64,000 nt of DNA from an uncultured Ruegeria sp. (GTDB taxonomy: Bacteria; Pseudomonadota; Alphaproteobacteria; Rhodobacterales; Rhodobacteraceae): the NCBI RefSeq assembly GCF_947504215.1, contig NZ_CANNGO010000001.1:496001-560000 (forward strand), written 5' to 3'. Of the stretch, positions 47,147 through 57,686 are shown one piece after another. How positions within the stretch are numbered: the first letter of the stretch is position 1; the number at the start of each line of letters is the position of its first letter. Position numbers and translations under genes: made by a program. The notes beneath the pieces are model-generated. The model made no database searches. It was not told the DNA's origin and saw only the letters and a program-made list of their open reading frames with translations.

Positions 47147-49387
47147 ATGGCTCGCATTGGAAAAATCCTCCGCCGTACTTTTCTGATTGGCTCTGCCGCG
47201 ATTGTTGGCGGTGTGGCGTTCGGCGCGTATTACGTCAGCCGTCCGGCGGCCAATCCGTTGAAACCGAAAGAAGGCGAAGCGGCGCTGAACCCCTTCATCC
47301 TGATTGACCAGAAAGGCGTCACCCTGTTTGCACCGCGCGCCGAGATGGGACAGGGCGTCCAGACCACCTGGGCAGCACTGATCGCAGAAGAACTGGACGT
47401 AGATCTGGATAAGATCACGGTTCTGCACGGCCCGGCAGCAGCAGCGTATTACAACTCGGCGCTGGTCGGTGAAGGCCTTCCCAACAAGGGCTATGACATC
47501 ACGAATTTCCAACACAATCTGGGCGAGGCCCTGGGCGTGTTGGGCAAAGTGCTCAGCCTTCAAGTCACTGGCGGCTCGACCTCGATGAAGGATGGGTTTG
47601 AACGCATGCGTCAGGCAGGTGCCTCGGCACGCGAAACCCTAAAGCGCGCCGCTGCCAACCGGCTTGGGGTAGACCCATCTGAGCTACAGACAGCATCGGG
47701 TCATGTGATCGCACCGAACGGTAGTCAGATTGCTTATACAGAACTGGCCGTCGATGCGGCGGGTTTGGAACCCGTCGATGTGCCCCTGCGCGACCCATCC
47801 GAATGGCGCTATCTGGGCCAGACCCAACCGCGGCTGGATATGGTCGAAAAGGCCACCGGAACGGCCGAATTCGGCGTCGATGTGCGCCTGCCCGGCATGA
47901 AGTATGCCAGCGTTCGGATGAACCCCAAACTGGGTGGGGCGATGAACGGATATGACGACAGCGCCGCGACCTCACTGCCCGGTGTTGAAAAAATCGTCGA
48001 TCTGGGCACTGGCGTTGCGGTTATCGCCAACAATACCTGGTTGGCCATTCAGGCTGTTGAGGCCATCGATGTCGATTGGGGCGATGCCCCCTACCCGCCA
48101 GAAACAGACGGTATCTTTGCCAAGATTGCTGAGGCGTTTGACGGCTCGCCGAACTCTACAATGCGCGACGATGGGGATGTCGGCACCCTGCCCGCAGGCG
48201 CAACAGAGGTCACGGCAGAGTATCAAGTGCCCTATCTGGCCCATGCCACGATGGAGCCGATGAACGCCACTGCACTTTATTCCGGAGATGCATTGGAACT
48301 GTGGTGCGGCAACCAGGCCCCGACATTGATCCAGTTCCGTGCTGCCAACACGGCCAATCTGGAAACCGAGGCGGTGCAGATCCACACCACCTATCTGGGT
48401 GGTGGGTTCGGTCGCCGGGGCGAATTGGATTTTGGCGAGATTGCCACCAAAGTCGCCATGGCCATGCCCGGCACCCCGGTTCAAACAACCTGGAGCCGCG
48501 AAGAGGATATGCGTCACGATTATTTCCGCCCAGGCGCAATTGCACGTATGCGCGGTGCAGTTCAGGACGGAACCGCAGTTTTGATCGATGGCAAACTCGC
48601 ATCGCAATCCTGCACGCAGCAGGCTGTTGAACGTTACACGGGCATGCCGGGCGCTGGCCCCGACAAGGTGCTGGTCGAGGGGTTCTTCAACCAACCCTAC
48701 GCGGTTCCAAACTACAGGATGAGCGGCCATATCGCCGATTTGGCAATCCCGGTCGGCTTTTGGCGGTCCGTAGGTAACAGCCACAACGGTTTTTTCCATG
48801 AAACCTTCGTGGATGAGATGGCACATGCCGCGGGTCGCGATCCCTTAGAGTTTCGGCTGGAGTTGATGAAGAACGAACACGCCCCATCGGCCGGTTGCCT
48901 AGAGGCCGTGCGAGAGATGTCAGGCTGGATCGGTAACAAACCGGATGGTGTTGGTCGCGGCGTGGCGTTTACCTACAGCTTTGGCACCCCCGTCGCTCAG
49001 GTCATCGAAGTGGTGGACGAAGACGGCACCATCCGCATCAACAAGGCCTGGATCGCGTGCGATATGGGACTTGCACTGGATCCCGAAAATGTCAAAGCGC
49101 AGATGTTCGGTGGCATGATGTATGGCCTGTCGGCCGCCTGCTACGGAGAGATTACCTTCTCCGAAGGAGAGGTCGAGCAGTACAACTTCCCGGACTATGA
49201 CGCGATCCGCATGCACACCGCGCCGCAGGTCGAAGTGCGCGTGCTGGAAACCAACCGTCACATGGGTGGCGCGGGAGAGCCCGGCACGCCCCCATCAATG
49301 CCGGCGCTTGGAAATGCGCTGTTTGACCTGACCGGAAAACGGGCCCGAACCCTGCCGCTGAACACTCAGTTCGACTTGCTGATCTGA
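47147..49387 (+). CDS. Molybdopterin-binding large subunit of a xanthine-dehydrogenase-family oxidoreductase (IorB-like)
   Basis: A 746-residue catalytic subunit. The N-terminus MARIGKILRRTFLIGSAAIV has a twin-arginine-like export signal, so the enzyme is probably carried folded to the periplasm. Cofactor segments include PRAEMGQGVQTTWAALIAEE, TYLGGGFGRRGELDFGE and the C-terminal MGGAGEPGTPP with the catalytic glutamate. Substrate unknown: members oxidise N-heterocycles or aldehydes. No FAD subunit and no cytochrome gene follows, so the electron acceptor is not encoded here. Cofactor needs MoaA (24956). Confidence 0.92.
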   Translation: MARIGKILRRTFLIGSAAIVGGVAFGAYYVSRPAANPLKPKEGEAALNPFILIDQKGVTLFAPRAEMGQGVQTTWAALIAEELDVDLDKITVLHGPAAAAYYNSALVGEGLPNKGYDITNFQHNLGEALGVLGKVLSLQVTGGSTSMKDGFERMRQAGASARETLKRAAANRLGVDPSELQTASGHVIAPNGSQIAYTELAVDAAGLEPVDVPLRDPSEWRYLGQTQPRLDMVEKATGTAEFGVDVRLPGMKYASVRMNPKLGGAMNGYDDSAATSLPGVEKIVDLGTGVAVIANNTWLAIQAVEAIDVDWGDAPYPPETDGIFAKIAEAFDGSPNSTMRDDGDVGTLPAGATEVTAEYQVPYLAHATMEPMNATALYSGDALELWCGNQAPTLIQFRAANTANLETEAVQIHTTYLGGGFGRRGELDFGEIATKVAMAMPGTPVQTTWSREEDMRHDYFRPGAIARMRGAVQDGTAVLIDGKLASQSCTQQAVERYTGMPGAGPDKVLVEGFFNQPYAVPNYRMSGHIADLAIPVGFWRSVGNSHNGFFHETFVDEMAHAAGRDPLEFRLELMKNEHAPSAGCLEAVREMSGWIGNKPDGVGRGVAFTYSFGTPVAQVIEVVDEDGTIRINKAWIACDMGLALDPENVKAQMFGGMMYGLSAACYGEITFSEGEVEQYNFPDYDAIRMHTAPQVEVRVLETNRHMGGAGEPGTPPSMPALGNALFDLTGKRARTLPLNTQFDLLI

Positions 49388-49433
49388 CCACAGAACACTG
49401 GTCCGGTAGCGCAAATGCCGGGCTAGCTTCATC

Positions 49434-50213
49434 TTAAGCAGATTGTTGGATCAATTGCGTGTCCGACCCCGTCGCCCATGCACGAACGGCGGCCCCAAAA
49501 GCCTCGAATAGCGGGCGGGACACTGGATCATTGATCGCGTCCCATTCGGGATGCCATTGCACCGACAGTGTAAAGCCAGGTGCGTCTTTGATGTACATCG
49601 CTTCGGGCGTTCCATCCGGTGCATGCCCATCGACCAGGACACGCTGCCCGACCGTCTTGATCCCCTGCCCGTGCAGCGTGTTTGTCATCACTTCAGACGC
49701 ACCAAACAGATCGTGAAACACGCCATTTTCGCTTAGCTTTACAACATGACGCAGCGCAAATTTTTCTTCCAGGGTGCCGTCTGGTGGCATGCGGTGGTTC
49801 ATACGCCCGGGCAAATCTCGGATCTCGGGGTAAAGCGTGCCACCCATGGCGACATTCACTTCCTGAAATCCACGGCAGATGCCAAGGAACGGCTGGCCGC
49901 GATCCACGCAGGCGCGCACAAGGGGCAAGGTGATCGCGTCACGCGCCCGGTCGAAATCGCCATGCGCGTCGGTTGCGGACTCACCATATTCCTCAGGATG
50001 CACGTTGGGTCGACCGCCGGTCAGCAGAAACCCATCGCACACCTCCAGCAGTTCCTCCACTGAAACATAACGTGGATCAGCCGGGATCAGCAGCGGCAAG
50101 CATTCCGAGACGTTGGCCACGGCATCCGAATTCATCGTCCCACCGGCATGTGTCGGGTATTGATCGTTCATAAGATAAGAATTGCCGATAATACCAACGA
50201 CGGGTCGAGACAT
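49434..50213 (-). CDS. Gamma-glutamyl-gamma-aminobutyrate hydrolase-like class I amidotransferase (peptidase C26)
   Basis: A 259-residue protein with the nucleophile elbow FLGICRGFQEVNVA (catalytic Cys), FLLTGGRPNVHPEEY and the histidine-containing SVQWHPEWDA, as in PuuD. PuuD hydrolyses gamma-glutamyl-GABA in putrescine breakdown; no other put genes are near. I start at ATG 50213 (MSRPVVGIIG); the upstream frame to 50330 is not supported. The 190-base gap before it, after glcG, holds nothing I recognise. Confidence 0.88.
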   Translation of the reverse strand: MSRPVVGIIGNSYLMNDQYPTHAGGTMNSDAVANVSECLPLLIPADPRYVSVEELLEVCDGFLLTGGRPNVHPEEYGESATDAHGDFDRARDAITLPLVRACVDRGQPFLGICRGFQEVNVAMGGTLYPEIRDLPGRMNHRMPPDGTLEEKFALRHVVKLSENGVFHDLFGASEVMTNTLHGQGIKTVGQRVLVDGHAPDGTPEAMYIKDAPGFTLSVQWHPEWDAINDPVSRPLFEAFGAAVRAWATGSDTQLIQQSA

Positions 50214-50402
50214 TCCGCATACCTTGCTGTGACAGTAGTTCACCGCGAGGCTATCTGCAGCGGGATAAACGTGCAACAACACACGACCTGCATGACAGCG
50301 CAAGACCGTGTTCAACAGCGCACATCTCATGCGTTATTGCTGAAAGCCTAAGAAACAGGCGTTTTGCAACACCTCCAAATGCTGGCAAACAGCCTGCTGT
50401 GG

Positions 50403-50828
50403 TCAAATTTCTCCTGTCAGACCAGAGGCTTCAATACCCGCCATACCGGCCGCCGCATCGTTGTCCGACGTATCACCGGTGACACCAACAGCGCCGATTA
50501 CAGCGCCTTTGCGGTCCCGCAACAGAACCCCACCCGGGACTGGTACAACCTGCCCGCCGTAAACACCGTTCACTGCTGCCATAAAATAGGCCTGTGCCTC
50601 GGCCCGCTGCATCTGCGCGGTCCCCGCCATGCCCAGCATTACCGAGCCATAGGCTTTCCCATGCGCAATGGAAAAGCGACCGGGGGCTGCGTCGTCTTCG
50701 CGCTCAAAGGCAATGACGTGCCCACCTGCATCCAGAACAATCACCGACAACGGCTTAAGTTCCATTTCGCGTCCTTTTTCCAGCGTTTTGCGGATAATCG
50801 TACGCGCTTTGCGCAGTGAAACCGACAT
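50403..50828 (-). CDS. glcG: GlcG/HbpS-family heme-binding-like protein
   Basis: A 141-residue protein with the family pattern LSVIVLDAGGHVIAFERED, AHGKAYGSVMLGM and VPVPGGVLLRDRKGAVIGAVGVTG. GlcG accompanies glycolate/glyoxylate genes in enterobacteria; relatives bind heme or cobalamin. It follows malate synthase G by 71 bases on the same strand, which supports the name. Biochemical function is not established. Confidence 0.86.
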   Translation of the reverse strand: MSVSLRKARTIIRKTLEKGREMELKPLSVIVLDAGGHVIAFEREDDAAPGRFSIAHGKAYGSVMLGMAGTAQMQRAEAQAYFMAAVNGVYGGQVVPVPGGVLLRDRKGAVIGAVGVTGDTSDNDAAAGMAGIEASGLTGEI

Positions 50829-50899
50829 GTATGCGTCCTCCTGTCAGATCGGGTTTTATGCGGAGCCAGAGGACCAACGCCCCCGGCTTAGTTCGCCGC

Positions 50900-53035
50900 T
50901 TATTCTTGGCTGGCCTTCAATTCCAGGCGTCGCGCATGCAGAACCGGCTCGGTATAGCCCGAGGGCTGAACCCGCCCTTTGAACACCAGATCACAAGCAG
51001 CCTGAAAGGCGATGCCGTCGAACCCGGGCGCCATTGGCGAGTAGCCCGGGTCCCCCTCGTTCTGACGATCAACCACGGCTGCCATTTTCTGCATTGCCGC
51101 CATCAGCTGCGCCTCGTCCACCACGCCATGATGCAACCAGTTGGCCAGCGCCTGAGACGAAATCCGGCAGGTTGCACGATCCTCCATCAGACCGACATCA
51201 TTGATATCTGGCACCTTGGAGCAACCGACACCTTGATCGACCCAGCGCACCACATAGCCCAGTATTCCCTGCGCGTTGTTCTCGATCTCGCGCGTGATCT
51301 CGTCGTCGCTCAGATTGCGACCGCCCAGCAATGGGATAGTCAGAAGATCGCCCAATGTGCTGCGGGCTCCGCCAGCGGCGATTTCATCCTGACGCGCCAA
51401 CACCTTGACCTTGTGATAATGCGTGGCGTGCAGTGTTGCCGCGGTTGGCGATGGCACCCATGCGCAGGTTGCTCCAGATTGCGGGTGCCCGATCTTGGCT
51501 TCGAGCATTTCGCCCATCCGATCGGGTATCGCCCACATGCCTTTACCGATCTGCGCTTTGCCTTTCAAACCGCAGGCCAAACCAATATCGACATTCCGGT
51601 CCTCGTAGGATGAAATCCAGGGCGTGTTCTTGATATCCCCCTTGGGCAGCATCGGCCCGGCCTCCATCGAGGTATGGATCTCATCTCCGGTTCGATCCAG
51701 AAAGCCCGTGTTGATGAAAGCCACGCGCGATTTCGCGACGCGGATACACTCTTTGAGGTTCGCAGAAGTTCTGCGTTCCTCATCCATGATCCCGAGTTTC
51801 ACGGTGTTGCGTGGCAGGCCCAAAACTTCTTCGACCATATCGAAGATTTCCATGGCAAAACCGACTTCCTCCGGCCCGTGCATCTTGGGCTTTACGACAT
51901 AGACAGACCCTTCGACCGAGTTGCCTCCGTCCCGCTTCAGGTCATGCATCGCAATCAGCGTGGTGCACAACGCATCCATCAACCCTTCGCCAATCTCGCG
52001 GCCTTCGACGTCCAGCACGGCGGGGTTGGTCATCAGGTGGCCGACATTGCGGATCAGCATCAACGCCCGCCCCTTGAGCGCGGCTTGTTCACCGCGTGCA
52101 GTCGTGAATTCAACATCCCCTAACAGCTTGCGGGTAAACGTCTTTCCGCCTTTGGTAACCTCTTCAGTCAGGTCGCCTTTCATCAGGCCAAGCCAGTTGC
52201 TGTAGGCGCCAACCTTATCCTCAGCATCGACACACGCGACAGAGTCTTCACAATCCATAATCGTGGACAAAGCGGATTCCAGACGCACATCGGAAATGCC
52301 AGCCGGATCGGAAGCGCCGATGTCGCTTGTCGGATCAATCATGATCTGAATGTGCAGACCGTTGCTCTTTAGCAAGACAAAATCGGGCTTCTCAGCAGTT
52401 CCGCCAAAGCCGACAAACGCGCCCGGATCGGACAAGGCTGGTACAAGGGCCCCACTTTCCACGCGAAGGCTATCGACCGCAGCCCACGAACCATCTGCCA
52501 ACGCAACCGCATCATCCAGAAACGACTTGGCCCAGTCGATCACCCGGTTTCCACGCGCTTCATCATACCCTCTGCCGCTAGGCAAGTCGCCCATCGCATC
52601 CGTGCCATAAAGCGCATCATACAAGCTGCCCCAGCGTGCATTGGCCGCGTTCAGCGCAAAACGGGCGTTCGTGATCGGCACAACCAGTTGAGGACCCGGC
52701 GTTAGGGCAATTTCGGGATCGACATTGGCCGTTTCAATCTCAAAATCCGGGCCGTCTTCGACCAGATATCCAATTTCGCGTAGAAACGCTTCGTAGGTGG
52801 TGGCGTCATGAGCTTGACCTTTGCGCTCAGCGTGCCACCCGTCGATGCGCCCTTGAATGTCAGCACGTTTGGCAAGCAGTTCGCGGTTTTTCGGACCAAG
52901 CTCGTCCACGATGCGGGCCAGACCTTTCCAGAATGTGTCGGGTGCAACACCCGTCCCCGGAAGTGCCTGATTGTCGATGAAATCAACCAATTCATCCGCA
53001 ATCTGCAATCCGTTTCGGATCTGTCTGCCGCTCAT
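50900..53035 (-). CDS. glcB: Malate synthase G
   Basis: A 711-residue monomeric malate synthase that condenses glyoxylate with acetyl-CoA. Segments include [61 protein letters not shown] and [20 protein letters not shown], with full length for isoform G. ATG 53035 follows GGGAGAATAGGGAT. The long upstream frame runs through the pepN promoter and is rejected. Isocitrate lyase is not in the window, so it may serve glycolate/glyoxylate metabolism with glcG. Confidence 0.96.
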   Translation of the reverse strand: MSGRQIRNGLQIADELVDFIDNQALPGTGVAPDTFWKGLARIVDELGPKNRELLAKRADIQGRIDGWHAERKGQAHDATTYEAFLREIGYLVEDGPDFEIETANVDPEIALTPGPQLVVPITNARFALNAANARWGSLYDALYGTDAMGDLPSGRGYDEARGNRVIDWAKSFLDDAVALADGSWAAVDSLRVESGALVPALSDPGAFVGFGGTAEKPDFVLLKSNGLHIQIMIDPTSDIGASDPAGISDVRLESALSTIMDCEDSVACVDAEDKVGAYSNWLGLMKGDLTEEVTKGGKTFTRKLLGDVEFTTARGEQAALKGRALMLIRNVGHLMTNPAVLDVEGREIGEGLMDALCTTLIAMHDLKRDGGNSVEGSVYVVKPKMHGPEEVGFAMEIFDMVEEVLGLPRNTVKLGIMDEERRTSANLKECIRVAKSRVAFINTGFLDRTGDEIHTSMEAGPMLPKGDIKNTPWISSYEDRNVDIGLACGLKGKAQIGKGMWAIPDRMGEMLEAKIGHPQSGATCAWVPSPTAATLHATHYHKVKVLARQDEIAAGGARSTLGDLLTIPLLGGRNLSDDEITREIENNAQGILGYVVRWVDQGVGCSKVPDINDVGLMEDRATCRISSQALANWLHHGVVDEAQLMAAMQKMAAVVDRQNEGDPGYSPMAPGFDGIAFQAACDLVFKGRVQPSGYTEPVLHARRLELKASQE

Positions 53036-53121
53036 ATCCCTATTCTCCCGCGCTGGATGCGATAGTATTCTTCCATCAATTAGGGGCAAAGTTTCCGATA
53101 GGCAACAACCCAAATGTCGAT

Positions 53122-53142
53122 TTGGTAAAATAATATTACCAA
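53122..53142. promoter_or_regulatory. Palindromic operator candidate between glcB and pepN
   Basis: TTGGTAA and TTACCAA form perfect 7-bp arms around an AT-only 7-base spacer, and several spacer positions are also symmetric. The TGGT...ACCA pattern is typical of GntR/FadR-type regulator sites. It lies 87 bases upstream of glcB and 95 bases upstream of pepN. No candidate GntR gene is in the window. Confidence 0.5.
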
Positions 53143-53237
53143 CTAGAAGTTCGCCGACTCTCGCCTCTGCCATTTGCTTGCAGCCTGCAGACGTTCCCCA
53201 TAGTTTCGCGTCAAATTTGTACCGAAGCGAGGCCCCG

Positions 53238-55790
53238 ATGCGTGACGCCGCCCCCACAACGATTTACCTCAAAGACTACACGCCGTTCGGCTATCTGGTG
53301 GATAGCGTGCATCTGACCTTTGACCTTGCAGCCCATGCCACACGGGTCACCTCACGGATCGCGTTCCGCCCCAATCCCCAAGCAACGGATCAAACGTTTT
53401 TCCTGCACGGCGAGGGTCTTACATTGATCACCGCCGCCATCAATGGAACTGACATCTCCCCTGAAATCACAGACCAAGGCCTAAGTGCAGACGTACCAGA
53501 CGCGCCTTTCATCTGGGAGGCTGAGGTTGAGATTGATCCCGGCAACAACACCGCGCTCGAAGGGCTGTATATGTCGAACGGCATGTACTGTACTCAGTGC
53601 GAGGCCGAAGGGTTCCGCAAGATCACCTACTACCCCGACCGCCCCGATGTGATGTCCACCTTCACCGTGCGCATCAATGGCGATTTACCGGTACTGCTGT
53701 CCAACGGAAACTTGTCAGGCAAAGGCGAAGGTTGGGCCGAATGGACTGATCCATGGCCGAAACCGGCATATCTGTTTGCGCTGGTCGCCGGCGATCTGAT
53801 TGCCCATCCGGGACAGTTCACCACCAAATCGGGTCGCGATGTCGAGCTAAACCTCTGGGTGCGTCCGGGCGATGAAGGCAAATGTGCCTTTGGCATGAAA
53901 GCCTTGAAAAAGTCGATGAAATGGGACGAGGACGTGTATGGCCGCGAATACGATCTAGATGTCTTCAACATTGTCGCCGTGGACGATTTCAACATGGGCG
54001 CCATGGAGAACAAGGGGCTGAACATCTTCAACTCGTCAGCTGTTTTGGCCAGTCCGGAGACCTCGACCGATACCAATTTCGAACGAATCGAGGCGATTAT
54101 CGCGCATGAGTATTTCCACAACTGGACCGGCAACCGCATCACCTGTCGTGACTGGTTCCAGCTGTGCCTCAAGGAAGGTCTGACCGTCTTCCGCGACGCG
54201 CAGTTCACCTCGGACATGCGCTCGGCCCCCGTGAAACGCATCCACGATGCGATTGACCTCCGCGCGCGGCAGTTTCCCGAGGACAACGGGCCATTGTCGC
54301 ACCCGGTTCGGCCTGAGAGCTTTCAGGAAATCAACAACTTCTACACTTCGACCGTCTATGAGAAAGGTGCCGAAGTGATCGGGATGCTCAAACGGCTGGT
54401 TGGGGATGAGGCCTATACCAAAGCGCTCAACCTGTACTTCGAGCGCCATGATGGGCAGGCCTGCACGATCGAGGATTGGCTAAAAGTGTTCGAGGACACG
54501 ACGGATCGCGATCTGACCCAATTCAAACGTTGGTACAGCCAATCCGGGACACCGCGTGTCGCCGTATCAGATAGCTGGTCGGACGGCACCTATACCCTGA
54601 CCTTGAAACAAAAGACCCAACCCACATCGGGACAAGATGAAAAGCACCCGCAGGTAATCCCCGTCGCAGTTGGCCTGCTGGGGCCAAATGGGGACGAGGT
54701 TCGTGGGACCGAAGTGCTTGAGCTGACAGAACCCGAACAGAGCTTTTCGTTCACCGGGTTGACCGCCAAACCCACGCCATCGATCCTGCGCGATTTCTCG
54801 GCACCAATTATCCTGGAGCAGGATCAATCCAATGCTGAACGCGCCTTTTTGCTGGCGCATGACACCGACCCGTTTAACCGCTGGCAGGCCGGCCGGTCAC
54901 TGGCGCAGGATACCCTGCTGCGGATGATCTCGGACGAGGCAACACCGGACGCGGACTATCTCGAAGGGTTGTTGGCCGTGCTGCGGGATGGCGAACTGGA
55001 CCCGGCCTATCGCGCGCTGATGCTTGGTTTACCGACGCAATCGGAACTGGCTGCTGCGCTGCATGAGAAAGGCGAAACGCCCGATCCGATGGCGATCTGG
55101 ACAGCGGTGGAAACACTGCGGCAGGCCACCGCGCAGCACATGCAGGACCTGCTGCCAAGGTTACACAGTGAAGCTTTGGTCGATGCGCCCTATTCCCCTG
55201 ATGCCAAGCAATCCGGCAAACGCGCGCTGGGCGGCGCGGCGCTGGCGCTGACCTCTCGCCTGGACGGCGGGGCCATGGCCGCTGAGGTTTACGCCAAGGC
55301 GGATAACATGACCCTGCAACTGACCGCCCTGTCCTGCCTCTTGCGGGCTGCAAAAGGCGACGCAGAGCTGGCTGCCTTCTACGACCAATGGCGGCACGAC
55401 CGGCTGGTGATGGACAAATGGTTCGGCCTGCAAGTGGCAATGGCGTCCCCTGAGGCGACGTCCAAAACCACCCGCGCACTGACCGAGCACCCAGAATTCA
55501 ATTGGAAGAATCCCAACCGTTTCCGCGCCGTGATGGGGGCGTTGGCCATGAACCACGCCGGGTTCCACCAACCGGATGGGGCAGGATACGAGCTGTTGGC
55601 CGGGTGGCTGATCCGCCTGGATCCGGTTAACCCGCAGACCACAGCTCGTATGTGTTCAGCCTTCCAGACCTGGAAACGCTATGACGCGGACCGTCAGGAC
55701 ATGATGCGCGCTCAACTCACGCGGATTTCAGAAACACCCAACCTATCGCGCGACACGACCGAAATGGTGTCCCGAATCCTCGGCGCATGA
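53238..55790 (+). CDS. pepN: Aminopeptidase N (M1 family)
   Basis: An 850-residue zinc aminopeptidase. The exopeptidase motif [11 protein letters not shown] and the zinc site [17 protein letters not shown] followed by E in KEGLTVFRD (HExxH-x18-E) are visible. The C-terminal half has the all-helical domain with [13 protein letters not shown] and [17 protein letters not shown]. No signal peptide, so cytoplasmic. ATG 53238 is the first codon matching PepN starts ([15 protein letters not shown]). The downstream gene overlaps it by 4 bases. Confidence 0.96.
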   Translation: MRDAAPTTIYLKDYTPFGYLVDSVHLTFDLAAHATRVTSRIAFRPNPQATDQTFFLHGEGLTLITAAINGTDISPEITDQGLSADVPDAPFIWEAEVEIDPGNNTALEGLYMSNGMYCTQCEAEGFRKITYYPDRPDVMSTFTVRINGDLPVLLSNGNLSGKGEGWAEWTDPWPKPAYLFALVAGDLIAHPGQFTTKSGRDVELNLWVRPGDEGKCAFGMKALKKSMKWDEDVYGREYDLDVFNIVAVDDFNMGAMENKGLNIFNSSAVLASPETSTDTNFERIEAIIAHEYFHNWTGNRITCRDWFQLCLKEGLTVFRDAQFTSDMRSAPVKRIHDAIDLRARQFPEDNGPLSHPVRPESFQEINNFYTSTVYEKGAEVIGMLKRLVGDEAYTKALNLYFERHDGQACTIEDWLKVFEDTTDRDLTQFKRWYSQSGTPRVAVSDSWSDGTYTLTLKQKTQPTSGQDEKHPQVIPVAVGLLGPNGDEVRGTEVLELTEPEQSFSFTGLTAKPTPSILRDFSAPIILEQDQSNAERAFLLAHDTDPFNRWQAGRSLAQDTLLRMISDEATPDADYLEGLLAVLRDGELDPAYRALMLGLPTQSELAAALHEKGETPDPMAIWTAVETLRQATAQHMQDLLPRLHSEALVDAPYSPDAKQSGKRALGGAALALTSRLDGGAMAAEVYAKADNMTLQLTALSCLLRAAKGDAELAAFYDQWRHDRLVMDKWFGLQVAMASPEATSKTTRALTEHPEFNWKNPNRFRAVMGALAMNHAGFHQPDGAGYELLAGWLIRLDPVNPQTTARMCSAFQTWKRYDADRQDMMRAQLTRISETPNLSRDTTEMVSRILGA

Positions 55791-56215
55791 GCCCGTACAC
55801 CTTCACGCGCCGGAACAGGACCTCTCGCACCGTTATCATTTTGATCGGCGTTTATGCCGCTTTGCTGGCCTTGGTGATCCTATTCAACGCCGCTTGGTGG
55901 CTGATGGCCCTGTTGGCGCTGGCGACACTGCCGGCGGTTTGGGATGTCTTTCAAGACACCCAAGCCGGCCTGTGCCTGGGGCCAGAACAGTTGCGCTGGT
56001 ATTCAGGCCAACGCCAAGGCGAGACCGAACTGAACGACATCGATTTCTTCCGATTCGACACGCGCTGGGACTTTTCTGTAAGGATCTCTCTGGTCCTGCA
56101 TTCCGGTAAACGGATACGCCTTCCAGATGAGTCTCTGCCGCCGCATCGAGAATTCGAGGGCCTATTAAGTCAAGCGGGATATCGCGTCGAGCGCCATCAT
56201 TTTACTGTTTTTTGA
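55787..56215 (+). CDS. Hypothetical two-helix membrane protein coupled to pepN
   Basis: A 142-residue protein with two adjacent helices (about residues 15-33 and 37-52) and a C-terminal beta-rich soluble part (EQLRWYSGQRQGETELNDID...RISLVLHSGKRIRLP) like bacterial PH-type domains. I do not recognise a named family. Its ATG overlaps the pepN stop (ATGA), so translation is coupled. Function unknown. Confidence 0.78.
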   Translation: MSPYTFTRRNRTSRTVIILIGVYAALLALVILFNAAWWLMALLALATLPAVWDVFQDTQAGLCLGPEQLRWYSGQRQGETELNDIDFFRFDTRWDFSVRISLVLHSGKRIRLPDESLPPHREFEGLLSQAGYRVERHHFTVF

Positions 56216-56345
56216 AACGATCGTGGCATCAGGGCGCGATTGACCAGAAAAACTACAAAACGACCAGCAATTAACTTGAACTGAATGCCATTAGCGCCCA
56301 GACTGCTACCTCAGTTATGCGTTGTTAATAGTTTCGAGTTTTACC

Positions 56346-57605
56346 ATGTTTCGGTTGTTCAGGGCGTTTTCGGCCCGATCAGAAGGTTCCCCACCAGGTA
56401 ACGCGCCCGAATTGTGCGCGACAAAATCGGCCTTGGCGGCTGCGCTTCCGGAACAAGGGCAACTTAACATTCCGGTCGCCCAGCTTGGTTCGGAAGATAT
56501 GATTGGCCGCGCAACCATCGAACATGGCCGGTTTCTTGCTCGGCAGGATCGCTGGAGTGAGTTGTCAGCGGAAATGCAAGCCGCTGACGAAACCCGGGAG
56601 ACGGCCCCGGACGGAATGCCAACCGCCGACTTGTTGGCGTTCGGCGCGCGCTCTGACGTGGTTCTGGCCGTTGAACATGCGTTGTCCGATGGCAAAGCAA
56701 TATCCGATTATGACTTGCTAACAGGCATCTCTGAACTTGAAGGAGAGATGCGCGAAGCGCCTGATGACGCGATGCTTGCCCTGGTTGTGGCACTGGCACA
56801 TATCGACATTGCCTGGGCCTGGCGCGGAACGGCCCTCGACGCCACCCTGCCCCCTTTGCACCGGTCACGCTGCGCTGCGCATTTTGATAGGGCCGCCGCG
56901 ATCCTTCCCATGTGTCGCACGGCGGCCCCTAACAGCCCACTGATCGCCGCTGCGGGATGCGCCTTGTTGGCTGGACAACGCAAAACGACGGCACGTGTCG
57001 CTGACGAGTACGAGCGTCTGATAACTCTGGACCCGCAAAACCAGCGCCATATGCGCGCGATGGGCAGCCATCTGCTGCCACGCTGGTTCGGCAGCTATGA
57101 AGAGCTTGAGGTTCAGGCCCTGCGCAACGCCGCCCGGACGCAAAGTAGTTGGGGCGCAGGCGGCTATACCTGGGTGCAGTTTGATGCCATAGCTCTGGAC
57201 GACGAAGCCTGCGCGCGTGTGGATCTAGATTACTTCCAAGAAGGGTTGCGAGACATTGTGCGACAACGCCCAGATCAGCAAATGATCAACATGCTATCGG
57301 CCTATTGCGCAATTACGCTTCAAAACGGTCTGGGTTTGAACGAAAAGGCCGATCTGGTTCGGACGCAGATGCGGGAAACTGCCAACTGGCTGATCCGTGA
57401 TCATCTGACCGAACTGCACCCGCTGATCTGGGCGCATGCCGCCAACGGGTTCAACAACAGCGTTCGCATCAATTCGCCCGAGCGGTTCGCGGCACGTGGT
57501 CACCGGGACGCATTGCGGGCGATTGGTGATTTGTTCCGGGATGAGTTGGGCAGCGGGATGGATGTAACCTTCACGCCGTCGGGCCTGCGCTTCTCTGAGA
57601 ACTGA
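56346..57605 (+). CDS. Hypothetical protein, predicted helical repeat
   Basis: A 419-residue soluble protein I do not recognise. It is mostly helical, rich in Ala, with segments such as VVALAHIDIAWAWRGTALDA and ALLAGQRKTTARVADEYERL that suggest TPR-like repeats. No signal peptide or catalytic motif is seen. I place the start at ATG 56346; a TTG at 56322 is in frame. The ribosome site is weak. It is followed by gatB after 81 bases. Confidence 0.72.
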   Translation: MFRLFRAFSARSEGSPPGNAPELCATKSALAAALPEQGQLNIPVAQLGSEDMIGRATIEHGRFLARQDRWSELSAEMQAADETRETAPDGMPTADLLAFGARSDVVLAVEHALSDGKAISDYDLLTGISELEGEMREAPDDAMLALVVALAHIDIAWAWRGTALDATLPPLHRSRCAAHFDRAAAILPMCRTAAPNSPLIAAAGCALLAGQRKTTARVADEYERLITLDPQNQRHMRAMGSHLLPRWFGSYEELEVQALRNAARTQSSWGAGGYTWVQFDAIALDDEACARVDLDYFQEGLRDIVRQRPDQQMINMLSAYCAITLQNGLGLNEKADLVRTQMRETANWLIRDHLTELHPLIWAHAANGFNNSVRINSPERFAARGHRDALRAIGDLFRDELGSGMDVTFTPSGLRFSEN

Positions 57606-57686
57606 TCCACGCAGGATTCCCCCTTGCCCCTTTGGCGCGCCGAGCCTAATACGCAGGCTTAGACTTCTGCGGAAAAGAGGCGCGCC

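Noticed and set aside
47972..48826. A 284-codon minus-strand frame opposite the molybdenum hydroxylase large subunit
   Set aside because: The sense frame carries all expected motifs; the antisense protein has none.
53036..53257. N-terminal extension of the glcB frame
   Set aside because: It runs back through the divergent pepN promoter and its operator-like dyad; MSG homology starts at 53035.
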